This document shows, in pieces, positions 13,627 through 21,950 of a stretch of DNA of 26,403 bases. The notes beneath the pieces are model-generated. The model made no database searches and was not told the origin of the DNA. It worked only from the letters and a program-made list of their open reading frames with translations. This DNA comes from JAVZGQ01 sp039000685. GTDB taxonomy: Archaea; Aenigmatarchaeota; Aenigmatarchaeia; CG10238-14; SCSR01. How positions within the stretch are numbered: the stretch's first letter is position 1; every line of letters begins with the position of its first letter. The DNA is taken from contig JAWBNW010000008.1 of the NCBI GenBank assembly GCA_039000685.1, forward strand, positions 1 to 26,403, given 5' to 3'. The position numbers and the translations under genes are program-made.

Positions 13627-14664
13627 ATGCCAATAAGAGTTGTTGTTAATGGTGTAGGCACGATTGGGAAAAGAGTTGCTCATGCTATCAAGCTTCAAGA
13701 TGATATGAAGCTTGTTGGTATAGCAGATGTTGCACCAACAAGCTGGTTAAGAACTGTGCTCGAACCAAAAGGGCCTTTGTACAAAACCGATTTCTACGCT
13801 TCTAATCAAGATGGAATGAAAGCTTTGACTGAAGGAGGAATGTATGTTAAAGGTTTGTTGGAAGATCTTCTGGCTTCTGGGGAAGTGGATGTGGTTTGTG
13901 ATTGCACACCAGCAAAAATTGGGGAAAAGAATAAGCCATTGTATCAAAAGTATAAAGTGAAGATGGTCTTCCAAGGTGGAGAAAAGGCTGAAGTTGCTGA
14001 TGTGAGCTTTGTGGCGATAGCAAATTATGAGAAAGCTCTGAACAAAAATTCTGTTAGAGTTGTAAGCTGTAACACCACTTCCTTAGCAAGAACGATTTTC
14101 ACGGTTGACCAAAAATTTGGAATAGAAGAAGTTTTTGCAGCTTTAGTAAGAAGGGCAACAGACCCTTGGGATGAAAAATCTGGGCCAATAAATGCTGTTG
14201 TTCCTGAGACTCACGTTCCTTCCCATCAGGGCCCTGATTTGCAAACTGTTTTGCCACATATAAACATAAAAACCATGGCAGTGAAAGTTCCTTCCACTTT
14301 AGCTCACTTGCACATGATAACTGGAAAGATCAAAAAACAAGCTAGCACAGAAGAATTCAAGAAAGCTTTTGAAGAAGGTTCAAGGATGATATTGCTGAAA
14401 GCTTCTCATGGTTATGCTGCAACTTCTGAGATCATAGAAAGATTCAGAGATCTTTGCAGACCAAGGTATGACATGTATGAAGTTGCAATCTGGGACGAAT
14501 CTATAACAGTGGAAAAAAATAGGTTTTATTGGATACATGCTGTACATTCAGAAGCAATTGTGATTCCTGAAACAATAGACGCAATAAGAGCAATAACCGG
14601 AATTGAAGGCGATAAATTCAAATCAATAGAAAAAACTAATAAGGCTTTAGGAATCGAAAAGTGA
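13627..14664 (+). CDS. gap: Glyceraldehyde-3-phosphate dehydrogenase, archaeal type
   Basis: The enzyme oxidises and phosphorylates glyceraldehyde-3-phosphate to 1,3-bisphosphoglycerate with NAD(P). It shows NGVGTIGKRVA (8-18, dinucleotide binding), the catalytic C148 in SCNTTSLART, VRRATDPWDEKSGPINAVVP (174-193), and STLAHLHM holding the family's histidines (H227, H229). These blocks belong to the archaeal class, which is distant from bacterial GapA. The frame is open 27 codons further upstream into the SDR gene. I chose the ATG at 13627 because MPIRVVVNGVG is the family N-terminus and a TGTGAT ribosome-site-like sequence precedes it. Length is 345 residues. pgk follows after 4 bases. Confidence 0.95.
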   Translation: MPIRVVVNGVGTIGKRVAHAIKLQDDMKLVGIADVAPTSWLRTVLEPKGPLYKTDFYASNQDGMKALTEGGMYVKGLLEDLLASGEVDVVCDCTPAKIGEKNKPLYQKYKVKMVFQGGEKAEVADVSFVAIANYEKALNKNSVRVVSCNTTSLARTIFTVDQKFGIEEVFAALVRRATDPWDEKSGPINAVVPETHVPSHQGPDLQTVLPHINIKTMAVKVPSTLAHLHMITGKIKKQASTEEFKKAFEEGSRMILLKASHGYAATSEIIERFRDLCRPRYDMYEVAIWDESITVEKNRFYWIHAVHSEAIVIPETIDAIRAITGIEGDKFKSIEKTNKALGIEK

Positions 14665-14668
14665 ATTC

Positions 14669-15907
14669 ATGAAAGAGTATTTTACTCTGGAAGATTTTGA
14701 ACTTGAAGGAAAAACTGTTATTTTGAGAGCCGACTTGAATGCCCCTTACAACAAAGAAGAAAAAAGAATAGAAGATTGTGAAAGAATAAGAGAGCATGCC
14801 AAAACAATTCAATTCCTTCTTGAGAAAAAAGCAAGGGTTGTTGTTCTGGCTCATCAAGGAAGGAAAGGAGACGAAGATTTCACGAGCTTAGAGCAACATG
14901 CAAAGTTTTTGAGTAAGCATTTGGGTAAAGAAGTGAAATTTGTTGATGATGTTATTGGTGAAAGAGCTTTGAATGAAATAAAAAATTTGAAAGAAGGAGA
15001 AGTTTTGCTTTTGGATAATGTAAGGATTTTAGATGAAGAGACTCAAGAGAAGAGCATAGAAGAACATGCAAAGAGCAAGCTTGTCCAAACTTTAGCACCA
15101 CTTGCTGATTTTTTTGTTCAAGATGCTTTTTCTGCTTCTCATCGTTCTCATGCTTCGATTGTGGGTTTTGCACCAGTTTTACCAACAGCTGCTGGAAAAG
15201 TAATGGAAAAAGAATTAAGCTCAATAGAGAAGGCTATGCAATCTTTAGGAATAAATGTGTTCATATTTGGTGGAGCAAAACCTGATGATTGTTTGAATAT
15301 AATGGAGTATTTTCTTGAAAATAAACCAGAATGCATAGAAAAAGTTTTAACTTGTGGTACAGTTGGTGAAATTTTCTTGATGGCAAAAGGTTATAAGCTT
15401 GGTCAACCAACGCTCAAATTTTTTGAACAAAAAGGATTTTTGAGTTTAGTATCGCAAGCAAGAAAGCTTTTGGAAAAATATGAAATGGAAATTGAAGTTC
15501 CAAGTGATGTGGCTGTGGAAGAAAATGGAGAAAGAAAAGAAATCAATGTGAAAGAACTCCCTTTTGATTCTTTAATTCTTGACATAGGAAGTGAAACTAT
15601 CAGGAATTATGTGGAAATAATAAGAAATGCTAGAACCATAGTGATGAAAGGGCCTGCTGGAGTTTATGAGAAAAAAGGATTTGAGATTGGAACAAAAGAA
15701 ATTCTTGAAGCTATAGCAAGCTCAAAAGCTTTCAGTTTAATTGGTGGTGGAGACACAGGCTTAGCAATAGAAAAGCTTGGAATTGAAAAAGAGAAATTTT
15801 CTTACATAAGCTTGGGTGGTGGAGCTCTGATAACTTATCTTTCTGGAAAGCCAATGCCTGGGATAGAAGCTTTAAAACTCTCTTACCAAAAATTCAAAGA
15901 AAAATAA
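14669..15907 (+). CDS. pgk: Phosphoglycerate kinase
   Basis: The enzyme transfers phosphate from 1,3-bisphosphoglycerate to ADP, the first ATP-yielding step after GAPDH. The 412 residues show both lobes. The substrate lobe has RADLNAP (R20, D22, N24), HQGR (62-65) and SHRSHAS (157-163). The hinge FGGAK lies at 200-204. The nucleotide lobe has MKGPAGVYE (326-334), GGGDT (359-363) and SLGGGA (381-386). HQGR and GGGDT replace the bacterial HLGRP and GGGDS/T patterns, as is usual in archaea. It starts 4 bases after gap and is probably co-transcribed. No key residue appears to be missing. Confidence 0.95.
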   Translation: MKEYFTLEDFELEGKTVILRADLNAPYNKEEKRIEDCERIREHAKTIQFLLEKKARVVVLAHQGRKGDEDFTSLEQHAKFLSKHLGKEVKFVDDVIGERALNEIKNLKEGEVLLLDNVRILDEETQEKSIEEHAKSKLVQTLAPLADFFVQDAFSASHRSHASIVGFAPVLPTAAGKVMEKELSSIEKAMQSLGINVFIFGGAKPDDCLNIMEYFLENKPECIEKVLTCGTVGEIFLMAKGYKLGQPTLKFFEQKGFLSLVSQARKLLEKYEMEIEVPSDVAVEENGERKEINVKELPFDSLILDIGSETIRNYVEIIRNARTIVMKGPAGVYEKKGFEIGTKEILEAIASSKAFSLIGGGDTGLAIEKLGIEKEKFSYISLGGGALITYLSGKPMPGIEALKLSYQKFKEK

Positions 15908-15932
15908 AAAGGAAGAACTTCAAATAATTATT

Positions 15933-16877
15933 ATGTTTGATGCTGTTTGTGTTGGTCATATTCTCTACGACACAAGGTCTTTCGTGGAAGAATTTCCAAA
16001 GCCAGACAAGATGACTTTCGTCAAAGGCACGATTACCCACAGCATAGGTGGCTCTGCCACAAATGTTGCTTGCAATTTATCCAAGCTTGGAATGAAAGCT
16101 GCTTTGATGGGAAAAATAGGGTTTGATGATCATGGCAAATACTTGCTGAGTCAACTGAAATTCTATGGCGTCGAGTCAAAATATGTGAAAATAACAACCG
16201 AGAAACCTACTGGAGTTTCGATGATAGTTATAGATAAAAGTGGTGAGCCTTTGCTGTTTGAAATGGTCGGCGCAAATGAGCCTCTGTACAAAAGCGATAT
16301 ATCAAAAGAAGCAATAGCAAGTTCTTCTCACTTACACATGAGCGGTACAACTCTTGAAACTCTAGCTTATACTGCCAAGCTTGCCAAAAAGATGAAGAAG
16401 ACTGTTTCTTTTGATCCAGGAAGAAGCAAATCTCAAGAAGGATTCAAAAAACTTTACAAAATTTTGAAGAATGTTGACGTCTTGATAACCACAAAAGTTG
16501 AAGTTGTGAGAATTGTGGGCCATCCTGAGTACGATTTCCAAAAAGCTTTGGAATTTTTGAGAAGGAAAATGAAGGGAAAAATGATAATAGTCAAAAGCGG
16601 GAAAGATAAGACTTTAGCTTACTTGGACAACAAAGCCTTTTCAGTTTCTACAGTTCCTGTGAAAATTGTTGACACGATAGGAGCAGGAGATGCTTTTGCT
16701 GCAGGCTTTTTGCACAAGTTCTTGCAGAAAGAAAGAATTGAAGAGTGTGTGAAGTTTGCAAATGCTTGTGGTGCTTTGAAAGTTACTAGAGAAGGAGCAG
16801 CGGGTTTGCCTTTCAAAGATGAAGTTTATGCTTTTTACAAAAAAGTTGAAAAGAAAATGAAAGTAGAGGTAATTTGA
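15933..16877 (+). CDS. PfkB-family sugar kinase, candidate phosphofructokinase
   Basis: The 314-residue ribokinase-fold kinase has the N-terminal sugar-binding signature GGSATNVACNLSKLG (39-53). It also has KIGFDDHGKYL (61-71), PTGVSMIVID in the lid strand, and the C-terminal signature DTIGAGDAFAAGF with catalytic D253. ATP-dependent PfkB kinases in archaea act on fructose-6-phosphate, ribose, ketodeoxygluconate or nucleosides, and the sequence alone does not decide. Position after tpiA, gap and pgk, and direct coupling to an aldolase gene that starts right after its stop, favour fructose-6-phosphate. An AAAATAAAAAGG stretch about 27 bases upstream may be a promoter. Confidence 0.85.
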   Translation: MFDAVCVGHILYDTRSFVEEFPKPDKMTFVKGTITHSIGGSATNVACNLSKLGMKAALMGKIGFDDHGKYLLSQLKFYGVESKYVKITTEKPTGVSMIVIDKSGEPLLFEMVGANEPLYKSDISKEAIASSSHLHMSGTTLETLAYTAKLAKKMKKTVSFDPGRSKSQEGFKKLYKILKNVDVLITTKVEVVRIVGHPEYDFQKALEFLRRKMKGKMIIVKSGKDKTLAYLDNKAFSVSTVPVKIVDTIGAGDAFAAGFLHKFLQKERIEECVKFANACGALKVTREGAAGLPFKDEVYAFYKKVEKKMKVEVI

Positions 16878-17687
16878 TTGAGCTTGGAGAAATTTTCTTC
16901 CAAAGGCTTTTTTCACATAGTTGCTTTAGACCACAGACAATCTCTCAAGAAGATAATAAATCCAGAAAATCCTGAAAAAGTTTCGAAAAAAACTTTAGAA
17001 CAAATAAAGTTAAAGTTTTCAAAAGTTTTTTCATCTCAAGCTTCAGGGATTTTGCTAGACCCTATATATGGAAAGTCTGCCATCAATGTAATAAAAAACA
17101 AGTGTGGCCTGTTAATTTCTCTTGAAGAATCTGGCTACCAAGAAACAAATGAAGGTAGGAGAAATTCTTTGATAAAAAATTTTGGTCCAGAAAATGTGAA
17201 GAAGATAGGAGGAGATGCTGCAAAACTTTTGATTTACTTCAACCCAAAAGCAAAAACAGCAAAACAACAGAAAAAGCTTGTGGAGAAAGTTGCAGAAAAA
17301 TGTAGAGAAATAGATTTGCCTTTTGTTTGTGAATTTCTGATCTACCCTTACAAAGAAAAAAATTTTGAAAAGGAAAAGGGAAAGCTGATAATTCAGTCAG
17401 CAAAAGAAATTTCTAGGCTTGGCATAGATCTCCTCAAAACAGAATTTCCTGGCAAGCTTGAGTGCAAAAAGCTCGCGAGAGTGAGCAAAGTGCCTTGGGT
17501 CTTGTTGAGCAGAGGAATAGATTTTGAAAAGTTTAAAGAGCAATTGAAAATTTCTATGGAATTTGGGTGCTCAGGCTTCATGGTCGGAAGAGCTCTTTGG
17601 CAAGATTACTTCCGAGTGAAAAATAAAGAAGAGTTTTTGAAAAAAGTTTGTTTGAAAAGATTGAAAGAATTAAAAGAAATAGTATGA
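16878..17687 (+). CDS. LacD/DhnA-like class I aldolase, candidate fructose-bisphosphate aldolase
   Basis: The 269-residue TIM-barrel protein has HIVALDHRQSLKK (13-25), GILLDPIYGKSA (57-68), ISLEESGYQET (80-90), FVCEFLIYP (149-157), K187 in DLLKTEFPG as the likely Schiff-base lysine, LLSRGIDF, and a GFMVGRALWQD phosphate-binding end (233-243). These blocks suit the LacD (tagatose-1,6-bisphosphate aldolase) and sulfofructose-phosphate aldolase branch. The start is TTG, immediately after the kinase stop, with GAGGT at 16867-16871, so the two are translationally coupled. In this setting it most likely cleaves fructose-1,6-bisphosphate, in place of the bifunctional FBP aldolase/phosphatase common in archaea. 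Substrate is inferred. Confidence 0.75.
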   Translation: MSLEKFSSKGFFHIVALDHRQSLKKIINPENPEKVSKKTLEQIKLKFSKVFSSQASGILLDPIYGKSAINVIKNKCGLLISLEESGYQETNEGRRNSLIKNFGPENVKKIGGDAAKLLIYFNPKAKTAKQQKKLVEKVAEKCREIDLPFVCEFLIYPYKEKNFEKEKGKLIIQSAKEISRLGIDLLKTEFPGKLECKKLARVSKVPWVLLSRGIDFEKFKEQLKISMEFGCSGFMVGRALWQDYFRVKNKEEFLKKVCLKRLKELKEIV

Positions 17688-17699
17688 ATTTCAAGAGAT

Positions 17700-18956
17700 T
17701 CATTGTTTTTCTGAATTGAATCCCTCAGAAAGTAAATTAGTGAAAACCTTTGTCTTGAGATCAGCAACTATTCTCATGAAGTTTGCAAAACTTTCTTCAG
17801 GGCTTGAGAAGCAGCTAAAGTACTTATGAACATCACCATCAGCCCACATCTTGTTACACATGTAATAATAGTGATCGCTTGTCTGCAAATATTTCCAAAC
17901 TTTTTTAAGCTCCCCATCTTTCACTCCTTTCAAAATCTTCCCCAAATTCTTCACTTCTTCAAAGCAAGTCTGTTGCATCTTGTTGCCAAGCCAGGCAGAA
18001 ACATCTCTTTCCATATCAGCCCAAGAAACTGTGGAAAATTCAAAAACATCAATCTCCCCCATCGGTTTAAGCCTTTCTATAACTTCACTTGGTGTAGCAA
18101 ATTCCAAATTCTCATGCTTCAAAATCTCAAAAGGCAAGGCTCTCAAGAACCAGAAAATTCCAGATTCTGCCCACTGGTGTTCACCAAAAGTCTCAAAATC
18201 CATGAAAAGATTTATGCACTCGCCATGAGTGGCATTGAGCCAAACTGCAAACTTATCAGCAGTTAAAGGCCACTGATCCCAATTCATTGCTGAAAATCTG
18301 TAACCAATATCATCACTCAGCCTGTAATTCCTCAACAGAATTCTTATCCTCCTATCTCTATCCCTATCATCCGGGAAGCAGAACTTCCTCAAGTAAACAT
18401 AGTTTGGCGACCTCCAGCCAAGAATTCTTTCTGTGCCTTCCGTGAAGATTGCCCTAAAACCCAAATCTTCAACTATTCTCCCTATAACATTATTGTATAT
18501 CATTTCCGTGTTCACAAAAATTTTCGGCTTAACACCAAAGAAATCTTTCATTGCTTGAGAGTGAAGGTTAACTTCTTCTATGAATTCTTCTTTTGTATCA
18601 AAAAGGCTTGAAAGAGAGTGGTGGTAAGTCTCCCCTATTATTTCTACTTGCTTAGTCTTAACAAGCTGTTTGAAATTCTCGAGAATATCTTTCCCATATT
18701 TTTCACAAAGTTCAAGAAAAACTCCAGTTATTGCGAAATTTACCTTAAATTTCTTTTTTTCATGCTTGAATTTATCTATCAGCTCAAGCAGAATGCTTGT
18801 GGTGGGCAAATAACACCTATCTCTGACTTTCTCAAAAACCATTTTGTTCAAGCCAGAATTGAAATAACAGCTTACATCTCTAGAAATTCCATCTGCTTGA
18901 AAATTGGCCAATCTTATGGGCTGATGAACCTGGAAATTCAGGGTAATCAGAGTCAT
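17700..18956 (-). CDS. GH57 alpha-amylase-like glycoside hydrolase
   Basis: The 418-residue enzyme has the five-region pattern of GH57. Region 1 is VHQP (10-13), region 2 is GETYHHSL (108-115), and the nucleophile region NTEMIYNN contains E151. WRSPN (181-185) and FSAMNWDQWP (221-230) follow, then the acid region FMDFETFGEHQW with D253. The end (residues 280-400) is helical. It resembles the intracellular archaeal alpha-amylases (COG1449) and should hydrolyse or transfer alpha-1,4 glucans. There is no signal peptide, so it acts on an internal polymer. It faces away from the debranching gene across a 42-base shared promoter and converges on the aldolase gene 12 bases away. Confidence 0.9.
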   Translation of the reverse strand: MTLITLNFQVHQPIRLANFQADGISRDVSCYFNSGLNKMVFEKVRDRCYLPTTSILLELIDKFKHEKKKFKVNFAITGVFLELCEKYGKDILENFKQLVKTKQVEIIGETYHHSLSSLFDTKEEFIEEVNLHSQAMKDFFGVKPKIFVNTEMIYNNVIGRIVEDLGFRAIFTEGTERILGWRSPNYVYLRKFCFPDDRDRDRRIRILLRNYRLSDDIGYRFSAMNWDQWPLTADKFAVWLNATHGECINLFMDFETFGEHQWAESGIFWFLRALPFEILKHENLEFATPSEVIERLKPMGEIDVFEFSTVSWADMERDVSAWLGNKMQQTCFEEVKNLGKILKGVKDGELKKVWKYLQTSDHYYYMCNKMWADGDVHKYFSCFSSPEESFANFMRIVADLKTKVFTNLLSEGFNSEKQ

Positions 18957-18998
18957 ATAATTATTTTATATCTAATATAAATTTAATACTGATTAGGT
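18957..18998. promoter_or_regulatory. Divergent promoter of GH57 amylase and debranching enzyme
   Basis: The 42-base spacer is almost all A/T. TAATATAAA (18973-18981) is centred about 22 bases before the plus-strand ATG. The same bases read from the other side (TTTATATT) lie about 22-24 bases before the minus-strand ATG. A single AT-rich core could recruit TBP for both directions, so the two genes may be expressed together. Positions are seen; promoter function is inferred. Confidence 0.5.
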
Positions 18999-20972
18999 AT
19001 GAACTCTGAAAATTTGGCAAACAAATGCTATTTTTTGACGGGAAAAAAAGCTTTCTTCCACAGGTTTTGTGATTCAAGCTTCAGGACGAAGTGGACAGGT
19101 CTTTGGTCTGGTTCAAGAAAATTTTTGGATTATTTTGCTTTCAAGGTGAATGAAGAGTGGCTCTCACTAAAAAATTGTTCTGAAGTTAGCTTTGATGACT
19201 CTAGTTTTGCACACATTTACTCTCTCGATGAAATTGAAGCGAGCGAAAAACTATCTATCCCCGATCGAGCAAAAGCCCTTCTCTGTAGACTTTCAATTAA
19301 AAACCAGGGAGAAGCAAAAGAAATTGAGATTTCCCCAGAAATTGGAATCAATATAAGAGAGAGGGAAGAGAACTGGCACGAGAGAAAATATTGGAGCAAA
19401 AAACATGAAAACATGATTTTGATTAATTCTGAGAAAGGTTCTGTCGCAGTTTGGATATCAAAGCCGTTTGAAATTTCTGGTCAAGAAATCTACAGAGACC
19501 ACTTTCCAGGCGAGCTTGAAAGGTGTTACATTCCAGGAAAGATATCCATCAAAGTGAAACTAGAGCAAAATTCAGCTGAAGAATTTTCAATAATTTTTGC
19601 TTGTGGAAAGAATGAAGCAGAAGCTGTGTTGAATCTCACTTTAGCATGGGATTCTATGAAAGAAGAGGGTGAGAAAAAAGAAAATTTTCTAAGTGGCACT
19701 CAACTAAAAACTGGAATTAAAGAAATAGATGAAATTTTTAGGAAGAGTGTGATTGGACTGGAGAAGCTTAAGTTTGAGTCTGAGACTGGTTTTGGTTTTG
19801 TTGCAGGGCTTCCCTGGTTTACCCAGTTCTGGGGGAGGGATTTGGGCTGGATGATTCCAGCTATTGTAGACTACGGAAATTTTGAAGACGCTAGGAAAGC
19901 TCTAGAAACTTTGATGAAATTTCAGTCTAATGAAGGTGAAATTCCAAACTTCATTTCTTTGGACGGAAAACCAACATACGGCTCAATAGACGCAACTCCA
20001 CTCTGGATCATAGCTTTAACTCACTACATTCAAAATTCTGGAGATTTGGAATTTTTGAAAGAAAGCAGGAAAAACATTTTAAAAGCTTTAGGATGGTGTA
20101 TGAGCAAAACCGATGACGGTTTGCTTGAAGCTGAAAAAAGATCAACTTGGATGGATACTTTGGACAGAGATGGCAAACCGATCGAAGTCCAAGCAATTTG
20201 GCACGAATGTTTGCTTTCCTTGAAAAAACTTTCTGAGATCTTGGGAGAAGATTTGATCGATTTTTCCTATCTAGATGAAATAAAGAAAAAAATTGAAGAG
20301 TTCTGGAATCCTTCTGTTGGCCTTTACTTTGACAGGATAAAATGGAAGTTCAAAGATGAGAGTAAAACAATAAACTCAATTTTCCCAGTCTTTTTCAAAA
20401 TTTCAAAAAATCCTTTGAAAGTTTTGGAAAAAATTGAAAGTGAAGAATTCACTTCACCATTTGGTGTGAGAAATCTTTCAAATAAAGATCCTTCTTTCAA
20501 TCCAGTGGGCTATCATACTGGTAGCATTTGGAGCTGGATCACCGGCTTAGTAGCTTCTGCAGAATTTTCTCAAGACAGACCAGAAAAAGGTTTTGAATAT
20601 TTGAAGATATTGTGGAAAATGTTTGATAAAAATTGCTTGGGTTCTTTAGATGAAGCTTGGAATTCAGAAAATGGTGACGCGGTGCTTCTGAAAGAAATCG
20701 GCTACGAGCCTTCTGGTTTCTTTCAAGGATGGGGATTTGCTTCTGTGATAAGATGTATAGATGAGCATATGCTTGGCCTTAAGGTCGATGCTTTCAACAA
20801 GACAATATTTGCTTCTCCCTCCTTGTTAGATGGTATGAAGATCTTGAGAAGAAAGAGAATTGGAAATGATGTAGTTGAAATTTTGATGGAAAGAAAGGAG
20901 AGTGAACTGAAAATAAATCTTAAGAGTGGAAAAGGGAAAGGCTATAAGCTGGTCAAAATACCAAAAATTTAA
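18999..20972 (+). CDS. Glycogen debranching enzyme (GH133 amylo-alpha-1,6-glucosidase)
   Basis: The 657 residues divide into an N-terminal GDE_N-type beta domain (about 1-215) and a C-terminal (alpha/alpha)6 GDE_C domain (about 235-650). The C-terminal part shows GLPWFTQFWGRDLGWMIP (270-287), SIDATPLWI (329-337), STWMDTLDRDGKPIEVQAIW (382-401, with candidate catalytic D386) and FNPVGYHTGSIWSW near 510. The SLDEAWN and YEPSGFFQGWG blocks near the end fit the family. It removes alpha-1,6 branch points from glycogen in the cytoplasm. Length is normal and nothing appears broken. The ATG follows the shared divergent promoter and the stop abuts the convergent winged-helix gene. Confidence 0.93.
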   Translation: MNSENLANKCYFLTGKKAFFHRFCDSSFRTKWTGLWSGSRKFLDYFAFKVNEEWLSLKNCSEVSFDDSSFAHIYSLDEIEASEKLSIPDRAKALLCRLSIKNQGEAKEIEISPEIGINIREREENWHERKYWSKKHENMILINSEKGSVAVWISKPFEISGQEIYRDHFPGELERCYIPGKISIKVKLEQNSAEEFSIIFACGKNEAEAVLNLTLAWDSMKEEGEKKENFLSGTQLKTGIKEIDEIFRKSVIGLEKLKFESETGFGFVAGLPWFTQFWGRDLGWMIPAIVDYGNFEDARKALETLMKFQSNEGEIPNFISLDGKPTYGSIDATPLWIIALTHYIQNSGDLEFLKESRKNILKALGWCMSKTDDGLLEAEKRSTWMDTLDRDGKPIEVQAIWHECLLSLKKLSEILGEDLIDFSYLDEIKKKIEEFWNPSVGLYFDRIKWKFKDESKTINSIFPVFFKISKNPLKVLEKIESEEFTSPFGVRNLSNKDPSFNPVGYHTGSIWSWITGLVASAEFSQDRPEKGFEYLKILWKMFDKNCLGSLDEAWNSENGDAVLLKEIGYEPSGFFQGWGFASVIRCIDEHMLGLKVDAFNKTIFASPSLLDGMKILRRKRIGNDVVEILMERKESELKINLKSGKGKGYKLVKIPKI

Positions 20973-21176
20973 TCACACAAGCTTGTATAGAATTTTTCCT
21001 TTATCTTCTATAATCTCTATTTTACCTTCTCTTCCTAGCCAACCTAAAGCACCAAAAACATCATTCTGCTTAAGGCCAGTTTCTTTTGAAAGTGTTGCTA
21101 CGCTCAAAGGGCCTCTTGTCTTCAAAGCATTCCAAACCTTTCCCGCATTCACGCCAAAAACTTCTTCAGGTTTCAT
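20973..21176 (-). CDS. Winged-helix DNA-binding protein (DUF2582-like)
   Basis: The 67-residue protein is a single winged helix. A helix AGKVWNALKTRG is followed by PLSVATLSKETGL, a recognition helix QNDVFGALGWLGREG, and a wing GKIEIIEDKGKILYKLV. AGKVWxAL...GALGWLxREGKIE is the hallmark of the DUF2582 family. It is so small that it probably acts as a dimer or with a partner. The ATG overlaps the stop of the phosphoglucose isomerase gene by 4 bases (ATGA), so it is translated from the same message. A regulatory role for the surrounding glucan genes is possible but inferred. Confidence 0.8.
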   Translation of the reverse strand: MKPEEVFGVNAGKVWNALKTRGPLSVATLSKETGLKQNDVFGALGWLGREGKIEIIEDKGKILYKLV

Positions 21177-21919
21177 AAATAGTTTTTAGTGAGACCACAA
21201 ATATCTTTTGGTTTGTTCAAAATCTTTTTCAATTCTTTTGGTTTCTCTTCGGCAAGTTTCAAAGCGTCAAACTTTTTGATGTTTTTTATTAGAACAAGAC
21301 CAACTTCAGGATATTTTTTATTTTCTCTAAATTCAAGGTTTTTGTTTTTATCGTAAAAAATGTGGAACGGAAAGCCTTTCTTCTTCACCACATCATAATC
21401 ATGTCCTGCCTTTTCGGACACAAAATTCAAAACCACAGAATCTTCTTTTCCCGAAATCAACCTATGAATGAAAGAAGGAGGAACAAAAAAGGAATAACCT
21501 TCCTTGAGTTTAACCAAATAACTGTTGAATTTTTGTATTTGAGAAAAGAGGATGTAGCAATCATTTTTCATGGCCACAAAAACTTCACCACAATTTTTTT
21601 CATGAGTATGGCCATAAGTGCAGAAGGCTTCACCTTCTTCTTCCAGAGAAAAAACGCCTTGCTTGAGCAATGTTATATCAATCATGATGCCAAAATTCTT
21701 GAGAAAACTCTTTCTAAGTTCTTGGAACTTCCATAAATTGAAAACTTCATAAACCGTCAAATCCCCTTTATTTTCCAATAGTTTTTTTGCATTCTCCAAA
21801 TCTAGTATAACTTCATCTCTTAAAAGTTCTGAAATTTTTCTTTTCTTGCTTTCAACTTCTTTTCCAAAATCTAAGGTTAATTCTTTTCCAGATTTTTTTA
21901 TTGAAAATCCTAAATCCAT
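21173..21919 (-). CDS. pgiA: Cupin-type glucose-6-phosphate isomerase
   Basis: The enzyme interconverts glucose-6-phosphate and fructose-6-phosphate. The archaeal cupin form is unrelated to the common PGI and needs a metal ion. Ligands are H104 and H106 in YGHTHEKNCGE, E112, and H152 in VPPSFIHRL. The 48-residue gap between first and last histidine equals that recalled for the Pyrococcus enzyme (H88 to H136). At 248 residues it is longer than the roughly 190 of that enzyme; the extra residues lie at the N-terminus and in a C-terminal tail (about 205-248). It diverges from the second GH57 gene over 31 bases and is coupled to the winged-helix gene. Confidence 0.85.
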   Translation of the reverse strand: MDLGFSIKKSGKELTLDFGKEVESKKRKISELLRDEVILDLENAKKLLENKGDLTVYEVFNLWKFQELRKSFLKNFGIMIDITLLKQGVFSLEEEGEAFCTYGHTHEKNCGEVFVAMKNDCYILFSQIQKFNSYLVKLKEGYSFFVPPSFIHRLISGKEDSVVLNFVSEKAGHDYDVVKKKGFPFHIFYDKNKNLEFRENKKYPEVGLVLIKNIKKFDALKLAEEKPKELKKILNKPKDICGLTKNYL

Positions 21920-21950
21920 CTAAATAAATTTACTTTCTCAAATTAAAATT
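21920..21950. promoter_or_regulatory. 31-base divergent promoter (pgiA / second GH57)
   Basis: Two ATGs face apart with 31 bases between. TAAATAAATTTA (21921-21932) is placed about 25 bases before the plus-strand ATG. AATTTTAATTTG read on the minus strand (21939-21950) is about 25 bases before the pgiA ATG. Each TATA-like box thus sits next to the other gene's start codon, and simultaneous initiation in both directions may be hindered. Confidence 0.5.

Noticed and set aside
12136..17687. High frequency of AAGCTT in the core genes as a possible protein-binding or restriction-related signal
   Set aside because: It is explained by codon choice for common pairs such as Lys-Leu and for Ala/Ser codons (AAG CTT, AAA GCT TTG), and follows the reading frames.
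17826..18266. A plus-strand frame of 146 codons opposite the GH57 amylase
   Set aside because: The amylase motifs on the minus strand are unmistakable, and the antisense product has no recognisable features.
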